A stretch of DNA of 32,469 nt from Desulfobacterales bacterium (GTDB taxonomy: Bacteria > Desulfobacterota > DSM-4660 > Desulfatiglandales > Desulfatiglandaceae). The notes under the pieces are model-generated. The model was not told where the DNA came from. It saw nothing but the letters and a program-made list of their open reading frames with translations, and searched no databases. Position numbers and translations under genes: made by a program. Position 1 is the first letter of the stretch; each line of letters opens with the position of its first letter. The stretch is from positions 1 to 32,469 of the forward strand of contig JACNIU010000122.1 in NCBI GenBank assembly GCA_014382905.1, written 5' to 3'. This document shows positions 15,513-23,415 of this stretch, one piece after another.

Positions 15513-16703
15513 TTAGTCCTCAATCCCACCCACTGCCCGTGACACCGCCCATGCCGCATCCGTAAATTTAAACAGGGTGGAGGTCCTGTAGGTATCATAT
15601 TGTAAACGGTAATCGTCGATGAGGTGCTCGGTAAAGGGGAGATCGCACTTCTCGAAAAATTTCTCCCAGCCGATCCTTTCTGCCCAGTCGCCAAGCCGCT
15701 CATATTTATTTGCACTGGCCGCATAGGCCTCGATGATTTTCTTGGTCGCTTCACACACCTCAGGATATCTGGGAAAGCTGTTCGGCAGAGCCGGTACGAC
15801 CACCTTTGAGAACTTGGGCGCCGAGATCCGGTTTGAGACCTTGCCTCCTGCCATGATGGTCACGCAGTCCCCCTCTTTATCCGTAAGCGGGAGGGCCATG
15901 CACATGGTGTAGCAGTTGCCGCAGAACATGCAACGTTCATCTTTGATCTTCACCGTTTTCCTGCCATCCTCGGTCTTGGCGGGCGAGATGGCCGCGGTGG
16001 GGCAGGCAGCGATGACCAGAGGAATCTCGCAAACCTTTTCCAGAACAGCATGGTCAACAATGGGTGGCTTTCGGTGATACCCCAAGAGGGCGATATCCGA
16101 GCAATGGACCGCGCCGCACATATTGAGGCAGCATGCCATGGATACCCTCACATGGGCCGGGAGGGTCATGCCCTGGAAATAATCAAACAGATCATCCATG
16201 ACCGCCTTTACCATTGAAGAGGCGTCTGTCGCCGGTGTATGGCAGTGAATGTAGCCCTGTGTATGAACGATATTGGTGACCCCGGCGCCGGTTCCGCCGA
16301 TAGGGAACTTGAAGCTGCCGGACACATGCTTTCGGCTCTCAAGGTCTTTTTTCAGTGCCTGCATCTTATCCTGGCTGTCCACCATGAATTCGATGTTATT
16401 GCGTGTGGTGAAACGCACGAATCCATCGCAGTGTTTGTCCGCGATGTTGCAGATCTCTCTGACATGCTCGACCGTCATAAAGCGGCAGCCACCGCACCTG
16501 ACAGTGAAAACCTTGTCCCCTGTCTCTGATACATGCACCAGAATACCCGGCTCCAGGATCTCGTGGTATGCCCACTTGCCGTAGTTGTTCTGTATGACAG
16601 GAGGAAAATATTGCCAGAAGTGCCTCGGACCAAGGTCCGTAAGCCTGTTTTCCATGGGTTTGTCCGGGTTAAACAATCCTAATCTTTCGGTAGATAATGC
16701 CAT
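15513..16703 (-). CDS. dsrB: Dissimilatory sulfite reductase beta subunit DsrB
   Basis: A 396-residue subunit that holds the functional siroheme-[4Fe-4S] centre of the A2B2 sulfite reductase. Cysteines C191, C192, C196 and C201 ([14 protein letters not shown]) and C225/C234 ([14 protein letters not shown]) lie in the sulfite reductase cofactor regions. An inserted ferredoxin domain has C258, C261, C264 and C268 ([11 protein letters not shown]). Length and order match reductive-type DsrB. It follows dsrA by 12 bp, a tight operon. The enzyme reduces sulfite in the cytoplasm and passes sulfur to DsrC. Confidence 0.97.
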   Translation of the reverse strand: MALSTERLGLFNPDKPMENRLTDLGPRHFWQYFPPVIQNNYGKWAYHEILEPGILVHVSETGDKVFTVRCGGCRFMTVEHVREICNIADKHCDGFVRFTTRNNIEFMVDSQDKMQALKKDLESRKHVSGSFKFPIGGTGAGVTNIVHTQGYIHCHTPATDASSMVKAVMDDLFDYFQGMTLPAHVRVSMACCLNMCGAVHCSDIALLGYHRKPPIVDHAVLEKVCEIPLVIAACPTAAISPAKTEDGRKTVKIKDERCMFCGNCYTMCMALPLTDKEGDCVTIMAGGKVSNRISAPKFSKVVVPALPNSFPRYPEVCEATKKIIEAYAASANKYERLGDWAERIGWEKFFEKCDLPFTEHLIDDYRLQYDTYRTSTLFKFTDAAWAVSRAVGGIED

Positions 16704-16715
16704 TATTATTTCCTC

Positions 16716-18137
16716 CTATCTCGCGTGTCTGGTTCGATAGTCATCAATGCTTCTCTCAAACCCACCGGGCACATCTTCCGCTTTCCAGAAGATGTACGGG
16801 TTGGAGCGGGGCTCTTTCACCATCTGAGGCATGGGGGGTATGTTCAGAACCTGGAGGAGCTTTGAGATCCCCTGCCGCTGGATCAGTTCTCCCAACCGCT
16901 CGCGGTTCTTGCCCTCTTCCATCCACCAATCCCAGACCGGTTCCACAATATTCTCTTTTATGGTGTCATATGGGTACTCGCACTTTACAAAAGGTATGGT
17001 CAGAGTGGACATCTGGGCGCCCTCCAAAATGGGGGCCTTGGCCCCGAACAAGATGCTGCACCCGGTATCGGTGCCGGGCTTTAAGGCCCTCGGCATGACA
17101 TTGATGCAGTGCATGCAGCGGGTGCATTCCTTATCGTCGATCATGAGCTTGCCATCTTCCATCCACATACACTTGGTGGGACAGCGGCCAATGACCTCTT
17201 TTTGAATATCAAATTTGCCCCAGTCTCTTCCGGCATGGGCGCCGGCATTCGGAACGATCTCTCCGCCTATATATCCCTTAACCGCCTCCTGGTCGATGCG
17301 GATATTGTCTCGCCAGGTACCGATATAAGACATATCTGCCCGGGCGATAGAGGCCACACAGCAGTTGGGGCAGCCGTCAAACTTGAACTTGAATTTGTAA
17401 GGGAAGGCGGGGCGATGCAGCTCATCCTGGTAATGATGGGTCAGTTCGTAGCACAACCCCTGCGTATCGATACAGGCATATTCACACCGGGCCTTCCCGA
17501 TACAGCAGGAGGGGGTACGAAGATTTGAACCTGAACCACCTAAGTCTTGCTGCAACACATGCCCCAATTCGTAGAAAACGGGCTCTAACTGCTCGGTAAA
17601 GGTCCCTAAGAATATGATATCCCCGGTAGACCCATGCATATTCATCATGCCGCTCCCCCGGTACTCCCAGAGATCGCACAGGGATCTCAGATAGTCGCTG
17701 CTGTAGAACTTGCTGGCAGGCTGATTGACCCGCATGGTGTGAAAATGGGCAATGGATGGGTATTTCTCTGGAAGGTCCGAATACCTTCCGATGACGCCGC
17801 CACCATAACCGAACACACCGACGATGCCGCCATGTTTCCAGTGGGTCTCACCATCTATAAATGAGTCCTCTAACTGGCCGAGCATGTCTTCAACCACTTC
17901 CCTTGCGATCATCATCCGGTCATCGGCAAGCTTCCTCCTGTGGAGGGCTTCCCGCTTGGCATCGGCCACAAAACTGGGCCACGGGCCTGATTCCAAATCT
18001 TCACACATGGGAATCGGGTGCTTGATTTTGAAATCCTTGAGCTCCTGGTCGGTGTAGTTATTCAACTCCTCATCAGAATATATCCTGAGCTCTTCATATT
18101 TCAGTATTTTCTGTTCTTCCTTCGGTTCAAACGCCAT
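16716..18137 (-). CDS. dsrA: Dissimilatory sulfite reductase alpha subunit DsrA
   Basis: A 473-residue alpha subunit of sulfite reductase. The siroheme/[4Fe-4S] region shows C211-C212, C218 and C222 (SCCIGKARCEYAC) and C256, C259 and C260 (CPNCC). The inserted ferredoxin domain has C319, C323, C338, C341 and C344. The signature segments GGVIGRYSDLPEKYP and GSGMMNMHGSTGDI are conserved in DsrA of sulfate reducers. It is somewhat longer than the common length of about 437, with the extra residues at the N-terminus (KYEELRIYSDEELNNYTDQE). AGGAGG precedes the ATG by about 8 nt. It is first in the dsrABD operon and has a promoter and a structured leader upstream. Confidence 0.97.
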   Translation of the reverse strand: MAFEPKEEQKILKYEELRIYSDEELNNYTDQELKDFKIKHPIPMCEDLESGPWPSFVADAKREALHRRKLADDRMMIAREVVEDMLGQLEDSFIDGETHWKHGGIVGVFGYGGGVIGRYSDLPEKYPSIAHFHTMRVNQPASKFYSSDYLRSLCDLWEYRGSGMMNMHGSTGDIIFLGTFTEQLEPVFYELGHVLQQDLGGSGSNLRTPSCCIGKARCEYACIDTQGLCYELTHHYQDELHRPAFPYKFKFKFDGCPNCCVASIARADMSYIGTWRDNIRIDQEAVKGYIGGEIVPNAGAHAGRDWGKFDIQKEVIGRCPTKCMWMEDGKLMIDDKECTRCMHCINVMPRALKPGTDTGCSILFGAKAPILEGAQMSTLTIPFVKCEYPYDTIKENIVEPVWDWWMEEGKNRERLGELIQRQGISKLLQVLNIPPMPQMVKEPRSNPYIFWKAEDVPGGFERSIDDYRTRHAR

Positions 18138-18365
18138 TGTAAATGCCTCCTTGGTTCTTTTCGAAAATTATTTTTAAGGAGCTAATCCATAAAAAAGTTG
18201 TCGTGTAGTTAACCTTCACCTCCTCCCTCACAAGTTCGTAATATTAAAATAGTTCTGACAACTTCGTCCTTTCGATATTTTCGGCCCTTTTTGCCACCTC
18301 TCCGGCAAATCAACTTGGCTACCCTTTTCGGAAATCGTAATTCGTCCATTTTTCAATGGTATAAA
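18138..18365 (-). promoter_or_regulatory. dsrA mRNA leader with hairpins and a possible leader peptide
   Basis: Read on the minus strand, the roughly 228-nt leader has CCATT-GAAA-AATGG near its start, then TTTGCC-GGAGAGGT-GGCAAA, and then a longer-range pair AAGTTGTC / GACAACTT. Inside the last pair lies a purine-rich GAGGGAGGAG followed by GTG. That GTG (18219) opens a 30-codon frame ending at 18127, with its TGA inside the first codons of dsrA. Translational coupling or ribosome binding as mRNA protection are possible. No known riboswitch class was recognised. Confidence 0.45.
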
Positions 18366-18371
18366 GGTTTA

Positions 18372-18401
18372 CTTATAATCAAAAGCCTTTTGGCTTGTCA
18401 A
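18372..18401 (-). promoter_or_regulatory. Predicted sigma-70-type promoter of dsrABD
   Basis: On the minus strand a perfect -35 TTGACA (18401-18396) is followed after 17-18 bp by TTATAA/TATAAG (18378-18372). The spacer holds a perfect inverted repeat AAGCC-AAAA-GGCTT, placed where a regulator could compete with RNA polymerase. Transcription would start near 18365. Confidence 0.6.
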
Positions 18402-18505
18402 TAAAAAAAACAGGGGAATCCATGACTTTTTTGTTGACAATATTGCGCCTCCGTGATCCTAATCTGCAGGCGTAAGAGTAACCATAAAAAAGAATAACTG
18501 ACTTA

Positions 18506-18683
18506 GGGCCCACTCAAAAATAACTTCACATTTTTACATCTCAGCCTCAGGCCATCTTCGGCTGCTGCTCAATCGTGACGTCCTCGAAATAGTTCACTAT
18601 TCCTGTGGCCTCACTCAATCGCAGCAACCAAATCCGGCCTAAATCTGAGCGTCAATTCTGCGAACTTATTTTTGAGTGCGCCC
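18506..18683 (+). repeat. Terminal-inverted-repeat element, type A (178 bp)
   Basis: The ends GGGCCCACTCAAAAATAA and TTATTTTTGAGTGCGCCC are an 18-bp inverted repeat with one mismatch. Inner stems include CTCAG / CTGAG, AGGCC / GGCCT and GCTGCTGC / GCAGCAAC, and the centre is AATAG-TTCA-CTATT. The centre and an ATCTCAGCCTCAGGC stretch relate it to the type B and C elements. It occupies the dsrA-cbiA intergenic region and ends 23 bp before the cbiA-like ATG. The rest of 18402-18505 is AT-rich and includes TTGACA at 18434. Confidence 0.85.
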
Positions 18684-18706
18684 TTAGAATAAGAGAGATT
18701 TTTTTA

Positions 18707-20092
18707 ATGCACCCCAGTATAATAATTGCGGCACTGAAGGGAGGGTCGGGCAAAACCATCCTTTCGTTAGGACTTGTTTCCGCATGGAGAGAAAAGGGTT
18801 TCAGAATCGCCCCCTTCAAAAAGGGACCGGACTTTATTGATGCCGGGTGGCTCGCTTTTGCCGCTGATCGGGCATGTTATAATCTGGATCCCTTTCTGAT
18901 GACGGAAAACGAGGTCATTCATTCTTTCTTGCTTCGATCAAAACAGTCCGACCTCTCCCTCATAGAAGGTAACAGAGGCCTTTACGACGGACTTGACCTG
19001 GACGGGTGCTGCAGCACCGCCGAATTAGCCAAACACCTCAAGACACCGGTCCTCATCGTCTTGGATGTGACTATGGCAACCCGCACCATGGCCGCGGTCA
19101 TCAAGGGATGCCAGGCCTTTGATCCTGACCTCAATATTGCCGGGGTTGTCCTGAACAGGGTGGCAGGTTCGAGGCAGGAGGGGTTGATCACGGGAGCCAT
19201 TGAGAAGTACTGTGGCCTCCCTGTGGTCGGGTCTGTTCCCAAGCTGAAGGAGAACCTGTTTCCGGAAAGGCATATGGGGCTTGTCCCGTTCCAGGAGCGG
19301 GACCATGCCGAGAAGGCCATTTCCTGGGCCAAGAAAACAGTTCAGGAAAACCTGCAGTTAGATGAAATCTGGAGAATTGCCTGTGGATCGCAACAGATCG
19401 AAGAACTTCCTCAAGACCCAGGTTTGGGAGCAAACTTAATATTCACCCATCAGCCGCTGCGAATCGGTTTCATCAAAGACAAGGCATTCTGGTTTTATTA
19501 TCCTGAAAACTTAGAGCAGTTAGAGCAACTGGGCGCTGTCTTGATTGAGATTGACGCCATATCATCCCCCGAACTTCCAAGTCTGGATGCCCTTTATATC
19601 GGAGGCGGATTTCCCGAAACCCAGGCAGAGGCACTGGCGGAGAATCGAAACTTCAGGGATTCGGTGAAGGCGGCAATAGAGGGCGGGCTTCCCGTCTATG
19701 CAGAGTGCGGGGGATTCATGTATTTAGGGGAACGGCTCTTAGTGGGTGACAGATATTACCCCATGGTCGGGGCGCTCCCGGTGGACTTCATTCTTCAGAA
19801 GAAGCCCCAGGGTCACGGGTATACGGTCTTGGAGGTTTCGGGTCCAAACCCTTATTATTCCGTAGGCGAGACGCTTCGAGGCCATGAGTTTCACTACTCC
19901 AAGCCTGTGTTTACCGGAGATGAGCACCTTGATTTTGTCTTCAAAGTCGGACGCGGGCACGGCTTTGATGGTGAAAGGGATGGCGTTTGCAAAAAAAACC
20001 TTTTGGCCACCTACACCCATGTGCATGCGGCAGGAAACCCTGATTGGTCACGAAACTTTTACAGGGCGGCTCTGAACCACAAGAAAGTTTGA
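18707..20092 (+). CDS. dsrN: CbiA/DsrN-type glutamine amidotransferase (probable siroheme amidase)
   Basis: A 461-residue two-domain enzyme. The N-terminal DTB-synthetase/P-loop domain shows IIAALKGGSGKTILSLGL and PFKKGPDFIDAGWL. The C-terminal class I glutaminase domain has YIGGGFPETQAEALAEN, the nucleophile Cys in PVYAECGGFMYLGE and the His in THVHAAGNPDW. The family includes cobyrinate a,c-diamide synthase (CbiA/CobB). No other cobalamin gene is near, while dsrABD is divergent and dsrC follows. The homologue in dsr clusters is DsrN, which amidates the siroheme of DsrAB, and that role is favoured by context. ATG 18707 is chosen because upstream in-frame sequence is a repeat element and AGAGAG lies about 10 nt before. 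Confidence 0.85.
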   Translation: MHPSIIIAALKGGSGKTILSLGLVSAWREKGFRIAPFKKGPDFIDAGWLAFAADRACYNLDPFLMTENEVIHSFLLRSKQSDLSLIEGNRGLYDGLDLDGCCSTAELAKHLKTPVLIVLDVTMATRTMAAVIKGCQAFDPDLNIAGVVLNRVAGSRQEGLITGAIEKYCGLPVVGSVPKLKENLFPERHMGLVPFQERDHAEKAISWAKKTVQENLQLDEIWRIACGSQQIEELPQDPGLGANLIFTHQPLRIGFIKDKAFWFYYPENLEQLEQLGAVLIEIDAISSPELPSLDALYIGGGFPETQAEALAENRNFRDSVKAAIEGGLPVYAECGGFMYLGERLLVGDRYYPMVGALPVDFILQKKPQGHGYTVLEVSGPNPYYSVGETLRGHEFHYSKPVFTGDEHLDFVFKVGRGHGFDGERDGVCKKNLLATYTHVHAAGNPDWSRNFYRAALNHKKV

Positions 20093-20120
20093 TAATTTTT
20101 TTGAAAGTGGAAAAGAACAT

Positions 20121-20149
20121 TTGACAATGCGAAAAAGTGGAATTATAGT
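20121..20149 (+). promoter_or_regulatory. Predicted promoter of dsrC
   Basis: TTGACA (20121-20126) and TATAGT (20144-20149) are separated by exactly 17 bp and lie 83 bp before the dsrC ATG. This suggests that dsrC has its own transcript in addition to any read-through from the upstream gene. A further TATAAT lies at about 20181 without a clear -35 box. Confidence 0.6.
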
Positions 20150-20231
20150 AACAAACTCAAATGTGAAGTTTCTCCGAATTGATATAATATGGGTATGATA
20201 TTTTATTAAAAATATAGGGAGGTTATAGATT

Positions 20232-20549
20232 ATGCCAAGTGTAGAATTTGAAGGAAATACCTTTAATGTTGATGAGGACGGCTTCATTGACGACTTCAAC
20301 AACTGGAATGAGTCATGGATGCGGTATGTGAAAACAACGGAGGGTATCGAGGAACTGACTGACGAGCATTTCGCGGTCATTAAGGTCCTACAGGAATACT
20401 ACAAAAAGAATGGGATTGCCCCCATGGTCAGAATTCTTTCTAAGGTCACCGGATATAAACTGAAATATATCTACGAACTGTTTCCATCAGGACCGGGTAA
20501 AGGCGCGTGTAAGATGGCTGGCCTGCCAAAACCGACCGGCTGCGTATAA
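20232..20549 (+). CDS. dsrC: DsrC, sulfur-carrier protein of dissimilatory sulfite reduction
   Basis: A 105-residue DsrC/TusE family protein. The flexible C-terminal arm carries both functional cysteines, C93 and the penultimate C104 (CKMAGLPKPTGCV), with ten residues between them. That spacing identifies true DsrC rather than single-cysteine TusE-like paralogues. In the known mechanism DsrAB loads sulfite-derived sulfur between the two cysteines as a trisulfide, which a membrane complex (DsrMK) then reduces. The core motif VLQEYYKKNGIAPMVRIL is conserved. GGGAGG precedes the ATG by about 9 nt. It is encoded 139 bp after the amidotransferase gene and has its own promoter. Confidence 0.96.
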   Translation: MPSVEFEGNTFNVDEDGFIDDFNNWNESWMRYVKTTEGIEELTDEHFAVIKVLQEYYKKNGIAPMVRILSKVTGYKLKYIYELFPSGPGKGACKMAGLPKPTGCV

Positions 20550-20592
20550 TTCAAACAAATTCAAAAATCGAAGATTTCTTCCCCCAAAGATA

Positions 20593-20637
20593 GCAAAGGC
20601 ACAAAAGATTCCTTGAGGGGTCTTTTTGTGCCTTTGC
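20593..20637 (+). terminator. Strong hairpin downstream of dsrC
   Basis: GCAAAGGCACAAAAGA pairs with TCTTTTTGTGCCTTTGC over 16 bp with one bulged base and a loop of about 12 nt. It begins 44 bp after the dsrC stop. There is no uridine run after it, so it may act as a 3' stabiliser rather than a classic terminator. Confidence 0.6.
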
Positions 20638-20682
20638 TGTGTCAAGAAGCCCCTGCATAACCCCTGAACGAAAAGCATGTCC

Positions 20683-20827
20683 AGGAGGCTGTCCGAGAAT
20701 GGCTATTTCCCGCAATCTCTGCGTCAGGCTCAGATTTTAATCCTCAAAATACTCAATGTATTCCTGCGGTTAAAATCTTCGCCTTCCTTGACCTTGCAAA
20801 AAATTTCTCATTCTCGGACAGCCTCCT
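20683..20827 (+). repeat. Terminal-inverted-repeat element, type C (145 bp)
   Basis: Bounded by the perfect 18-bp inverted repeat AGGAGGCTGTCCGAGAAT. Inside, GATTTTAA / TTAAAATC flank the central hairpin AATAC-TCAAT-GTATT. It shares TCTGCGTCAGGCTCA and CGCCTTCCTTGACCTTG with the type B elements although its ends are unrelated. With the hairpin at 20593 and the tandem repeat at 20874 it accounts for most of the 376-bp gap before the radical SAM gene. An 11-base piece of its end (CTGTCCGAGAA) also occurs near 7620. Confidence 0.9.
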
Positions 20828-20873
20828 TGGCCAAATCCAAATACAGAAGTCCCCGGCCCAAAACCGGCTCCTT

Positions 20874-20909
20874 CAGACAAGACGAAATAGGCAGACAAGA
20901 GGAAATAGG
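20874..20909. repeat. 18-bp direct tandem repeat, two copies
   Basis: CAGACAAGACGAAATAGG is followed immediately by CAGACAAGAGGAAATAGG, with one mismatch. The array ends 16 bp before the radical SAM ATG, and the second unit supplies the only purine-rich stretch (AGAGGAAATAGGG) that could act as its ribosome binding region. Confidence 0.8.
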
Positions 20910-20925
20910 GCGCCGCTGATCAAAA

Positions 20926-22635
20926 ATGAAAATATTACTCATATACCCTTACTGTCTCGAAGAGAGGCTCCATGAAGAAGATGTGGGCGTATTGCCCATC
21001 GGGCTATATTATGTGGGCGCTGCCCTAAGGGAAAACCATTACGATTGCGAGATATTGAACTGGCACGATATCAATAAAACGCCCGGGCTAATCAAGGAGA
21101 CCCTGGTCGAGAAAAGGCCGGATGTAATTGGGTTCTCTGTATTGCATGCAAATCGCTGGGGTGCGATTGATATCTCCCGGATCGCCAAACAGGTCGACCC
21201 GTCAGTAACTATAGTATTCGGGGGGATTGGCACTACCTTTTTGTGGGAGCACTTCCTGACCCACTTCAGGGAGATAGACTTCTGTGTATTAAGAGAAGGA
21301 GAGTATCCTTTCTTAAACTTGATAAAATCCCTTGAAAGGGGAGACCGAGCAGAAATTGAAAGAATAGAGGGGATTGCGTTCAGAAAAAATGAGAGGATTG
21401 TCAAGACCGGAGATGCCGGAGCCATCAAGGAGCTTGACGAGTTGCCAGACCCTTCAAAATATTTCAGATATCAGCATGTTACCTCGACACGTGGATGTCC
21501 TGGGAACTGCACCTTTTGCGGGTCGCCTAAGCTTTGGGAACGTAAGGTCAGGTTTCACTCTCCTGTGTACTTTGTGCACCAGTTGGAACGTCTCTACGAA
21601 AAAGGGATAGCCTTCTTCTATTTCTCAGACGACACCTTCATGGTCAGAAAAGACCGGGTGATTGAGATCTGCAAGAGAATCCTTGAAAGGGACCTTAAAA
21701 TCTCCTGGGTCGCCATATCTCACGTCGATTTCGTGGATGAAAAGCTCCTATACTGGATGAGAAAGGCCGGATGTGTCCAGATCAGTTACGGGATTGAAAG
21801 CGGTTCTGAGAAGATAAGACGCCTGTTAAACAAGGGTATCCGGACCGAACAGATTAAGAAGGCCTTTTCGCTGACAATTAGGTACGGCATCCTCCCTCGA
21901 GCCTATTTTATTTACGGGTCCCCGGGAGAAACCTGGGCCACCATCCAGGAGACCATAGACCTGATCCGGAAAATCAAACCGCTCAGCATCATTTTCTATA
22001 TCCTTGATATCTTTCCGGGGACAGCCCTTTATTCCGATTTCGTGAAACGCTCAGGGGTCACGGACGATATCTGGCTGCAACAGATTGAAGATATCATGTA
22101 TTTTGAAACAGACCCGGATCTGACAGAGGAATCGATCCTCGCCTTTGGGGAAAAATTGAGGGCCGAGTTCTATGCAGGCCTGCCGGTCTTCGTGGACTCG
22201 GTTGATCTTATTGACAAAAAGGAATTTTATGAGCTGCATGCGGATTTTCTCTCAAGGCTCGGGATGACATTCAGCCACGGGGATTATGCCAAGATCGAGG
22301 CGATCAGAGATAAACAGAAGATAGCCGTAAGATTGTATCAGCGATCGTTGGAATACTCCCCGAATGATCGGGCCTATTTGGGCTTAGGGATAATCAGGCA
22401 GCAGGAGCGGAACTTTCAGGAATCTGTCCGCATCCTTTCAGAGGGCGTTGGGGTTTTCCCCCAGAACGAGCAGTTGCACATCTGCCTGGGACTGAGTTAC
22501 ATGAATTTAGGCGAATATGACAAGGCCCTTTCATGTTTCTTGAAATTCAGACATTCGGAACAGGCGGCGTCTTACATTGCGGAGTGCCACCGGGCATTAG
22601 GGAGAAAAGAAACAGGCTCGGCGTTAGTCAAATAG
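20926..22635 (+). CDS. B12-binding-domain radical SAM protein with C-terminal TPRs
   Basis: A 569-residue protein in three parts. Residues 1-170 form a B12-binding-like Rossmann domain (ILLIYPY, VLPIGLYYVGAALREN, PDVIGFSVLHANR, IVFGGIGTTF). The central radical SAM domain has the CxxxCxxC cluster motif in STRGCPGNCTFCGSP near residue 190, followed by FFYFSDDTFMV and ISYGIESGSEKIRRL. The last 120 residues hold TPR-like helices (RAYLGLGIIRQQERNFQESV, LHICLGLSYMNLGEYDKALS). The family contains methyltransferases and ring-forming enzymes; no substrate is indicated. It lies after dsrC, but repeats and a hairpin separate them, so a functional link is not shown. Confidence 0.85.
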   Translation: MKILLIYPYCLEERLHEEDVGVLPIGLYYVGAALRENHYDCEILNWHDINKTPGLIKETLVEKRPDVIGFSVLHANRWGAIDISRIAKQVDPSVTIVFGGIGTTFLWEHFLTHFREIDFCVLREGEYPFLNLIKSLERGDRAEIERIEGIAFRKNERIVKTGDAGAIKELDELPDPSKYFRYQHVTSTRGCPGNCTFCGSPKLWERKVRFHSPVYFVHQLERLYEKGIAFFYFSDDTFMVRKDRVIEICKRILERDLKISWVAISHVDFVDEKLLYWMRKAGCVQISYGIESGSEKIRRLLNKGIRTEQIKKAFSLTIRYGILPRAYFIYGSPGETWATIQETIDLIRKIKPLSIIFYILDIFPGTALYSDFVKRSGVTDDIWLQQIEDIMYFETDPDLTEESILAFGEKLRAEFYAGLPVFVDSVDLIDKKEFYELHADFLSRLGMTFSHGDYAKIEAIRDKQKIAVRLYQRSLEYSPNDRAYLGLGIIRQQERNFQESVRILSEGVGVFPQNEQLHICLGLSYMNLGEYDKALSCFLKFRHSEQAASYIAECHRALGRKETGSALVK

Positions 22636-22710
22636 TTGAATGGAAATAGTCAGGCGATGAGAGACTTGGTTGAGAATTCGACACGGTAATGCGCAGGCAA
22701 AATTTTCTCC

Positions 22711-22739
22711 TTGACTTCAACGATGCGGGTATCTATAAT
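22711..22739 (+). promoter_or_regulatory. Predicted promoter of the rplU operon
   Basis: TTGACT (22711-22716) and a perfect TATAAT (22734-22739) with a 17-bp spacer lie 44 bp before the rplU ATG. It is the best sigma-70-type match in the window and fits a strongly expressed ribosomal protein operon. Confidence 0.8.
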
Positions 22740-22782
22740 AATCAGTTCATTTTCTTATATTATGTAAGGAGCAAGGGCTATT

Positions 22783-23094
22783 ATGTATGCGGTCATAAAG
22801 ACGGGTGGAAAACAGTATCGGGTTGCCAAGGGTGACGAAGTCAAGATCGAACAGTTGAAGGGAGAGGTGGGGGACGCGGTTACCTTTGAGCAAGTCCTGC
22901 TAACCTCAAACGGCGAAAACGTTGAGGTGGGCCAGCCCATCCTTGATAATTCCAAGGTTGTTGGCCGAATTACCCGTCACGGCAAAGATAGAAAAGTCGT
23001 GGTCTTCAAATACAAGAAGAGGAAAGGCTATCGCCGAAAAAAGGGACATCGGCAGACCTTTACGCTCGTTAGGATCGAAGACATCAAAGGGTAA
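22783..23094 (+). CDS. rplU: 50S ribosomal protein L21
   Basis: A 103-residue ribosomal protein, the standard length. It opens MYAVIKTGGKQYRVAKGDEV and has the conserved KYKKRKGYRRKKGHRQ basic segment near the C-terminus, which binds 23S rRNA. GGAG precedes the ATG by about 11 nt. It is first in the block rplU-rpmA-obgE-proB-proA, with a perfect -10 box upstream. Confidence 0.98.
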   Translation: MYAVIKTGGKQYRVAKGDEVKIEQLKGEVGDAVTFEQVLLTSNGENVEVGQPILDNSKVVGRITRHGKDRKVVVFKYKKRKGYRRKKGHRQTFTLVRIEDIKG

Positions 23095-23127
23095 GCTCAG
23101 GGTTTTTGGAAAAAGAGGTAAAAAGCA

Positions 23128-23382
23128 ATGGCACATAAGAAGGCTGGAGGCAGCTCTCGGAACGGGAGAGACAGCGCGGGTCAGAGATTCGGTGTAAAGA
23201 GGTATGCCGGCCAGAAAGTATTGGCCGGAAATATCCTTATTCGCCAGAAAGGCACCAAGATACACCCCGGAAATAATGTAGGCCTCGGAAAAGACTACAC
23301 GATCTTCGCCAAGATTGACGGAATCGTTGCCTTTGAGCGTTTGGGCAAAGATCGAAAAAAGGTCAGCGTTTACGCCACCTGA
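23128..23382 (+). CDS. rpmA: 50S ribosomal protein L27
   Basis: An 84-residue protein beginning [20 protein letters not shown], the conserved N-terminal tail that reaches toward the peptidyl transferase centre. It continues [20 protein letters not shown] and [20 protein letters not shown] as in all L27 proteins. There is no N-terminal extension of the kind cleaved in Firmicutes. It lies 33 bp after rplU. Confidence 0.98.
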   Translation: MAHKKAGGSSRNGRDSAGQRFGVKRYAGQKVLAGNILIRQKGTKIHPGNNVGLGKDYTIFAKIDGIVAFERLGKDRKKVSVYAT

Positions 23383-23415
23383 ACCTGCCGTGGCTTTCCC
23401 CCGCAGAGATAAAGA

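Noticed and set aside
18402-18706. Cobalamin riboswitch upstream of the CbiA-like gene
   Set aside because: No B12-box-like sequence is seen, and the region is explained by a terminal-inverted-repeat element.
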